Shown: positions 58,801-64,000 of the stretch, one piece after another
How positions within the stretch are numbered: position 1 is the stretch's first letter
How the letters are laid out: each line of letters opens with the position of its first letter
Made by a program: the position numbers and the translations under genes
Origin: Pelomyxa schiedti
Taxonomy: Eukaryota; Evosea; Pelobiontida; Pelomyxidae
NCBI GenBank assembly: GCA_020536535.1
Contig: JAHLWZ010000800.1
Location: forward strand, 80,699-144,698
Direction of reading: 5' to 3'
DNA length: 64,000 nt
Notes under the pieces: generated by a model
The model's input: the letters and a program-made list of their open reading frames with translations, nothing else
Databases searched by the model: none
Told to the model about the DNA's origin: nothing

Positions 58801-59822
58801 CACAGAACATGGACATATTTGCATCACACAGGTTGGCCCAGTCAAATTTTACGTGATCTCCATGAGCAGTTCGAAAACTCGAACTCATAAGTGACGATGC
58901 TGTGAAATCAGAGTGGCTAATTTCACACCCAGAGAAGTTCGTGCGATCCAAGCAGCAGCCGGAAAAATGTAAGTTTTTCAATTTTATGTGACCAGTAAAG
59001 GTAGTTCTAAAAAAGGACAGTCCATTGAAAACAATAGAGCCATTCGTATTGGTTAGAGGTACCCCTGAGAAATTGCAGAAAGTGAAGTCAATATAGACAC
59101 ACCCACACAGAGAACTGAAGTTGCTCAATTTCAACACAACGTCATCAGATTCTCTCCAAGAGCCATGGCCAAGAATGCCCAATGTGACACTTTTCCAAGT
59201 ATCATTCGGATCTCTCAAAGCAAGTGTAATCAGCAAGCTGAGCGCATGCTCCGACTTTGATGCCAGATCTGTCAATCTGCGCCGCTCACTTGCCGTCAGA
59301 TCCAGCATTGAGATGTGCAGAGGTGACGAAGACCCCGGAGTGATTCCGGAACCGGTTCCGGTTCCGGTTCCATTGCCGGAAACGCCGCACCGCTCGCAGA
59401 ATTCCTCGCTCGGAATTAGAGGCAGCGACACCCTGGTTATCAAATCGGCGCAAAAGAGGTTGTTCTCGTAATCCGAGTACTCGTCGGAATGCCCATTCGC
59501 GTTGGCGCCCGCAGGAGAAGAAACGCCCCCCAACAACAGCGGCGGGGCGGGGTCGCCGCCTCCCACAATTGGCCTCGGGGCCCCGCGGCCGATCTCGATG
59601 CACTCACGCAACTTGGCCTCGAAGCGCATGCGCCTGAGCGCCTTCGCTCGGTTCTGCCACAGAGGCTGCCCTTCGTGCCTCAAATTCGGCCAGGCGTAGG
59701 TAATCAGGGGTTTGAAGAACGCGGTCAGCAAAGGTGCAAGCTAAAACCAAGTCAATTGACATGTCCAAGTACAACTTAGAATCATGAAGCACCTTTCTTG
59801 CATTTTCGGCCTGTTGTTCCAT
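52877..59822 (-). CDS. Giant protein: pentapeptide repeats, PARP catalytic domain, TPR, LRR-like, HEAT, cysteine tail
   Basis: About 2,310 residues in two exons: a short first exon (MEQQAENARK, ATG 59822) and one 6.86-kb exon; splicing AAG|GTGCTT to TTTTAG|CTTGCA keeps frame. Counting from the TTG codon at 59731: pentapeptide-type repeats lie at about 205-360 (for example LDRTNFSGCEISHSDFTASS). A PARP fold lies at about 430-710 with ECWLFHGTSQSTMKKI (His near 582), GGGIYLSDSFPKAATYA (Tyr) and SNEFCVPEQQVYPEFVVFY (Glu), matching the H-Y-E triad, so ADP-ribosylation is possible. Then come TPR-like helices near 815-890, an unassigned middle, LRR-like strands about 1420-1560, HEAT-like repeats from about 1690 (LLNDANAGVRCNAASILVHN), and a tail CECEWCGCSFCGCHFCGSKY. 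The near-absence of introns is odd here. Confidence 0.85.
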
Positions 59823-60151
59823 GTGGCCTGCAGGCCTATTTTTTTTTCTTTTGTTTGTGGCCACTGCCCACCATTTTGCTTAAAGTTTTTGTAAAGAAAC
59901 TTGGTCGTTTTCGTGGAATTCGGCGAGACAGCACCAGTGCAAAAAATTAAAGTCAAAAATTTGCGTTCTAGTGATACGATCAAAACTGTGTTAGGGGTCA
60001 TATTAACATCGGGATAACACTGGTGTGTAAGTGGTAGGCTAGACAGACACAATGTTATCTAATAGAGGGTGCACTAGGGCCAGCTTCCATACTAGGGAGG
60101 GAGGAAACTGGGATTTCTCTGCTGTGATCCAGGTCATTGACCGCTTCACTG

Positions 60152-61638
60152 TCAGTGATTGAGGCAGTAATCCGGCTTGGTGGAACTGCTTCTTTTGTCA
60201 TCAAATTCGATTGTGTAGGTGGTGAGGAAACTGCTATAGTCGGTGTGGGGTGGGTGGCTTTCTGGTGTGTTTTTGGGTGCGCCCAAATCCGGGCCCAATC
60301 TGGTCTTGTCAAAAAGTGTTGGAAGTTCAGGTGTGGGTCTCACGATTACACTTGATTCAGTAGTATCCGATTGTTCTTCGTGAACGACTTCTTCAGATAC
60401 TGGTCCTACTGGTTCCTCTTCCCCCTCCTCCTCTTTCTCTTCCTCCGCTTCTTCTTCGTCGATTTCTTCCTCCGCTTCCGCTTCTGCTTCCTCGATTTCT
60501 TCCTCCGCTTCCGCTTCTGCTTCCTCGATTTCTTCCTCCGCTTCTTCTACTTCCTCCTCAACGACTTCTACTACTTCCTCAACTACTTCCTCTTCAACTC
60601 CTTCTCCAGTTTCCTCTTCCCTTTCTTCCACTTCCACTTCCTCCGCATCAGCCTCTTCCTCCCCAACTTCACCCTCTTGTTCCTTGATTTTGTCATCGTC
60701 ATCTTCAGATATGCAATATTTACGCACTGGTTTTTCCTCGTCATTGTTGTCATCTTCGTGACCGTCCTCCTTACTTTCATTGTCTTCCACCAAAATCTCC
60801 TGAGCATGTGTTTGATCTTCAGCCTCCGCCCCATCTTCTTCCTCACTGTTTATTTTTTCGTCATCCCAGTCGCTCTCATATGCCTCTTCTCCAGATTGGT
60901 TTTCATCTTGAATGCCACCTTCTGTTTCCTGCAAATAATCCCCTTCGCGTTCCAGTCGGCCACACACTTGCTCTTTCCAAGACGGAACACTAGTTCCACT
61001 GTTCTCATGGTACCAGTCGTCGCCCTCGTCCTTCTCATCCTCCCAACCATCCTCGTATTGCTCACCGCTTTCTTCTTCCTCTTGGTCATTTTCCTCTTCA
61101 TCCTCGTCCTCTTCGCGTATCTCCACTCTGTAGCCACAGCCATCCTCGTAACCGGTTCCGGATGCGGATTCGTCGTCACTTATGGGATTACTTCTGTCGT
61201 GGCAACTCTGCCGGCTGCTACCATCGCCATCCCTGGTGTCCTCCAGTAATCCTTCCTGCAGAATTGTTGACACAGCTTGGTACAGTGACTCGTCACGGTT
61301 CTTTACAAGTTCCACCAGCGTTCCTACAGCACATTAGAGATGGTGGACAATGGACAAATAATAATGGTAGCAATAATAATAAAAACTCAGTTGCAGCAAC
61401 ACAAACTTAGTTCCTCCTCGATAAGATCGTCGTCACTCTCGCTGGAGGCGTAGGAGTTGGGAGAACCCGATCCCACAATGGCGTCTCGTCGGCCCTGCCC
61501 GCTCTGCCGCCGGCGATCTGTTAGCGCGCCGGCAAGTCTCCTCACAACCTCCGACGGAATGTTCTGCTCCCTTGGTCGCTGTCGCTCGTCCAGCGCGCTA
61601 GACGTTGTCGGTGTCTCATGTGGTACTTCGTCCGGCAT
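60152..61638 (-). CDS. Glutamate-rich acidic protein
   Basis: From ATG 61638: MPDEVPHETPTTSSALDERQ, then a basic patch (RRLAGALTDRRRQSGQGRRD) and SPNSYASSESDDDLIEEEL. An in-phase intron (about 61315-61411) leads to RTLVELVKNRDESLYQAVST and ILQEGLLEDTRDG. After that the protein is dominated by Glu and Asp for about 270 residues, including an 11-residue repeat of EEEIEEAEAEA type, then a normal-composition tail ending at 60152 (or 60055 in another frame if a further intron is used). Highly acidic tails of this kind occur in histone chaperones and nucleolar proteins; no family is recognised. The opposite strand shows a Phe/Leu-rich shadow frame. Confidence 0.65.
60470..60545 (-). repeat. 33-bp tandem repeat coding for Glu/Ala-rich units
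   Basis: GATTTCTTCCTCCGCTTCCG followed by CTTCTGCTTCCTC occurs twice in direct succession with a partial third copy. It encodes an 11-residue acidic unit. Confidence 0.85.
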
Positions 61639-64000
61639 TTTTTGGTTTTTTTTTGGTACACTGAACTACGTTGGAGCTGCCAAGTTCCACAAGCCACACC
61701 CCCTAATGAGCATCACCCAGAGGCAGTAAACAAGAACAAAGTTCAGCAGGGAATTCTGGGCCAAAGCTAGGATTGTTGAATGCTCCTAGTCGTGCCACCT
61801 TTTTTTTCAAGGAGTAAGATCAAAGGCATTAGTCGATTGTGTTACACCGGTGTGCAAATGACCGGAGAATTGAGCGTTCAAAATGACAGGTTGATGAGGC
61901 GTTTTTTGAAGATACCACCATCAAAAAATCGGAGTTTGGGGGGCTCTTTACACTTGGCGGGGTTCGCGATTTTGCGGTTGGAACTTGGGGAGAGAAAACA
62001 GAAAAACAAAGAAAAATAACGGGTGTGTTGGTGACACCATGCTGGTGACGCATCGTGCCAATGTGTGTGGGTGTTGCGGAAGTACAACGTGATGGTGTTT
62101 ATATACGGTGCATGTTACCTCAGGCATGCTTTTTTTCTTTTTTTTTCCCTCTCCAAGTTTCCCACCTCAAAACAGAGAGTTGGTGACATGACACCGTTGG
62201 CTGTGGGACTTCTATGGACCAAGCTGGAACTGCATGTACCTTCTCTGTTTTTCTTTTTCGCGTTCTTACATTTGAAAACCAGCTGGTGTTGGGGGGGACA
62301 TTGCAGACACAGACAGGAACAGGGAGCTGAGCTGACAATCGAGCCCACGGTTATCCAATCACTCTCTACTTCATGCCACTCAGGTTCCCTTTAGAGATGA
62401 CCTAATCCAGAGGACCACATTCATTTCCCGCAGCTTGGCCACTGGTATATTTCTTATTTCTTCTTTTTCCCAGTTTCACCTTGTGTACTAGATGATGGAC
62501 TTACCGACTGCTGAGATGACAGCTGAGGTCACCATTCCTATCCCTTTGCGTCGGCATACCACACTCAGGGCTATTAGATACAGACAGTGCATGCCAGGTC
62601 CTGGAAACATGTGGGCTCCTCCTCCACATCCTTTCTGCATTTCCGCACCTTGTCACACTGGTATGTGTGGCTTCTTTTTTCTTTCTTCAGTCTGACGTAC
62701 TTTATTTAGGTTGTGAGATTTCCGGCTGAGAATAGGATGTCACCAAGGTACTGTCTCCCTTTTTATAATCGCCCAACTCAGCAATAACAGTTACCTCCAC
62801 TGCTGGAATGAGCATCACACCAGGCCAGACTTCCACTCAACAACCCACATTCTCACTCTACTTCCCCACACCTCTCCCTCTATCTCACACTCCAATCTGC
62901 TCTAAAGTGGGAAAAAAACGATACCAATTTGGAGAAGGTGGAGTTTAGGTCCTTAATGTCTTTTTTTTTTTTTTTGCCTGAAGTCGAAAATTGACTTCAG
63001 GCCAGGGCACATCAGGGGAGAAGTGGACTCTGGCATGTAGGGGCAAAGTGAGGAAGGTTCTGGAAATGCATTGAAGATGTTTGAATGCGGGAAAAAAAAA
63101 ACCTGGGAGTGGAGGTGAGGCCATACTGGGGGGACACTGAAAGTGAAAACCTGAGGAACGCGGAGCAGAGCTGCACACCATTCTCCTGGGCGGCGTCAGT
63201 CCAGGGTACCTATTATGTTTCAGTGGGGTGATGATGAAAAGGGAGAGGGGGATTTACCATGGTACAAGTAGGACAAGGTGAAACGAGGAAAAGAAGAAAC
63301 ATACCAGCGGCCAAGCTGCTGGAAGTCAAAGGGCTCCAATGCCAGCACTCCCACTGCATACAGGCTGAGTGCGGGAAAGGATCTAGAGATTGGAGGTGAG
63401 TATATTGGGTAACTCAAAGAAGAAGAGAATACCGCTGAAATGGAGCTGAGCTGCACACACATTCTTCTGGGTGCGTGCTCGCTTCTGCCTTCAGGTCTCC
63501 CTGCACCTGTCTGCCTCTCAACTAACATCTAAAACACCACCTGGTTATCAAATGTGAGAAGTCGAAAAAGAAAAACAGAGAAGATAAATGGAAACCTACC
63601 AGAGCACCAGCACCCCTGCATCATTATCTTCAAGGACCTGTGTTGATGTGGGAATAAAAAACAAAACCAAACTAAACAAAAACGAAAACGAATAAAACAA
63701 ACTTAAATAGCAGGAGACAAAGTGAGAAACAAAAAAAATACTGACTGAGGTGTTTAAATTAAAGTAAATTACATTAATAAATAAATAAGCATACCAATGG
63801 CGGAGCCCTTTCAGGAGGAGAAACTTGAAAATGGTGGTACGCTGCTGGGATTGAGAGGCCGAAACTGCGAAGTATGAGAGAAGAGCGAAAAGGCGTTAAG
63901 AAGGGATGTTGTAAATTGTGCAAGAGGGAAACTGGCAATAAGTGGGAGTGCATACATCCTCAAGCACTTGAAACGCCGGCATAGTGGACCCAAACCATAG
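61639..64000. other. 2.4 kb with no confident gene; fragments of a spliced minus-strand gene possible
   Basis: Several minus-strand pieces look exon-like: MQKGCGGGAHMFPGPGMHCL with YLIALSVVCRRKGIG (about 62500-62650, hydrophobic), RSFPALSLYAVGVLALEPFD, FQQLGRW (about 63325-63400) and VLEDNDAGVLVLW (about 63600-63640). They have good splice-like edges and could belong to one membrane protein continuing past the right edge, but I cannot assemble it. Two related blocks, GAGCTGCACACCATTCTCCT at 63167 and GAGCTGCACACACATTCTTC at 63450, suggest a local duplication. T-rich tracts are frequent. No RNA gene is seen. Confidence 0.4.

Noticed and set aside
60371-61249. Long plus-strand frame rich in Phe and Leu that looks like a membrane protein
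   Set aside because: It is the antisense shadow of the Glu-rich acidic gene; GAA/GAG codons read as TTC/CTC on the other strand.

Overview
This is a compact, intron-dense nuclear segment of a microbial eukaryote. Nearly every gene is broken by short introns (about 30-70 nt) and genes sit 50-300 bp apart on both strands. TAA, TGA and TAG all act as stops, so the code looks standard. The gene set (leucine-rich-repeat dual-specificity phosphatase, RGS protein, hAT transposon, C1 and LIM proteins) fits a free-living amoeboid protist. Several metabolic genes are of prokaryotic type but carry introns: a CoA-disulfide-reductase/rhodanese/TusA fusion, a cysteine-desulfidase-like enzyme and an oligoendopeptidase F. 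That would suit an anaerobic or microaerophilic lineage such as an archamoeba. No rRNA or organellar marker is present, so the taxonomy is inference.

Left part (1-15 kb): an RGS-domain gene (-) lies head to head with a NADAR N-glycosidase (+). Then come an LRR-phosphatase (-), an unrecognised alanine-rich protein (-), a caspase/legumain-like protease with zinc-ribbon-like cysteine clusters (+), an Asteroid/XPG-type nuclease (+) and a multi-KH RNA-binding protein with an Arg/Asp/Glu tail (+).

Middle (15-21.4 kb): about 2 kb has no convincing gene. It is followed by two DNA transposons placed end to end: a 1.8-kb element with inverted terminal repeats and a 2.3-kb hAT element. The hAT transposase is interrupted by a perfect 30-bp inverted duplication.

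21-33 kb: a predicted fusion of an RBR-type RING fragment to an archaemetzincin protease (-), the splicing regulator NSRP1 (+), an importin-alpha with almost no IBB domain (-), a coiled-coil protein (+), an SPFH/band-7 protein (-) and a small unknown protein (-).

33-39.4 kb: the CoA-disulfide reductase fusion (+) and the cysteine desulfidase-like gene (-) converge with about 60 bp between them, which suggests a linked thiol/sulfide theme. A LIM-domain protein (-) follows.

39.5-64 kb: a Ser/Thr/Pro-rich protein, a C1-domain protein and a very small gene (all -); tRNA pseudouridine synthase PUS7, a secreted sialidase-like protein and oligoendopeptidase F (all +); then an almost intron-free 2,300-residue protein (-) with pentapeptide repeats, a PARP catalytic domain, TPR, LRR-like and HEAT segments and a cysteine-cluster tail. 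A glutamate-rich acidic protein (-) and about 2.4 kb without a confident gene end the window. Exon joins were worked out by eye from reading frame, splice dinucleotides and family similarity. Gene spans are therefore more reliable than individual exon edges.
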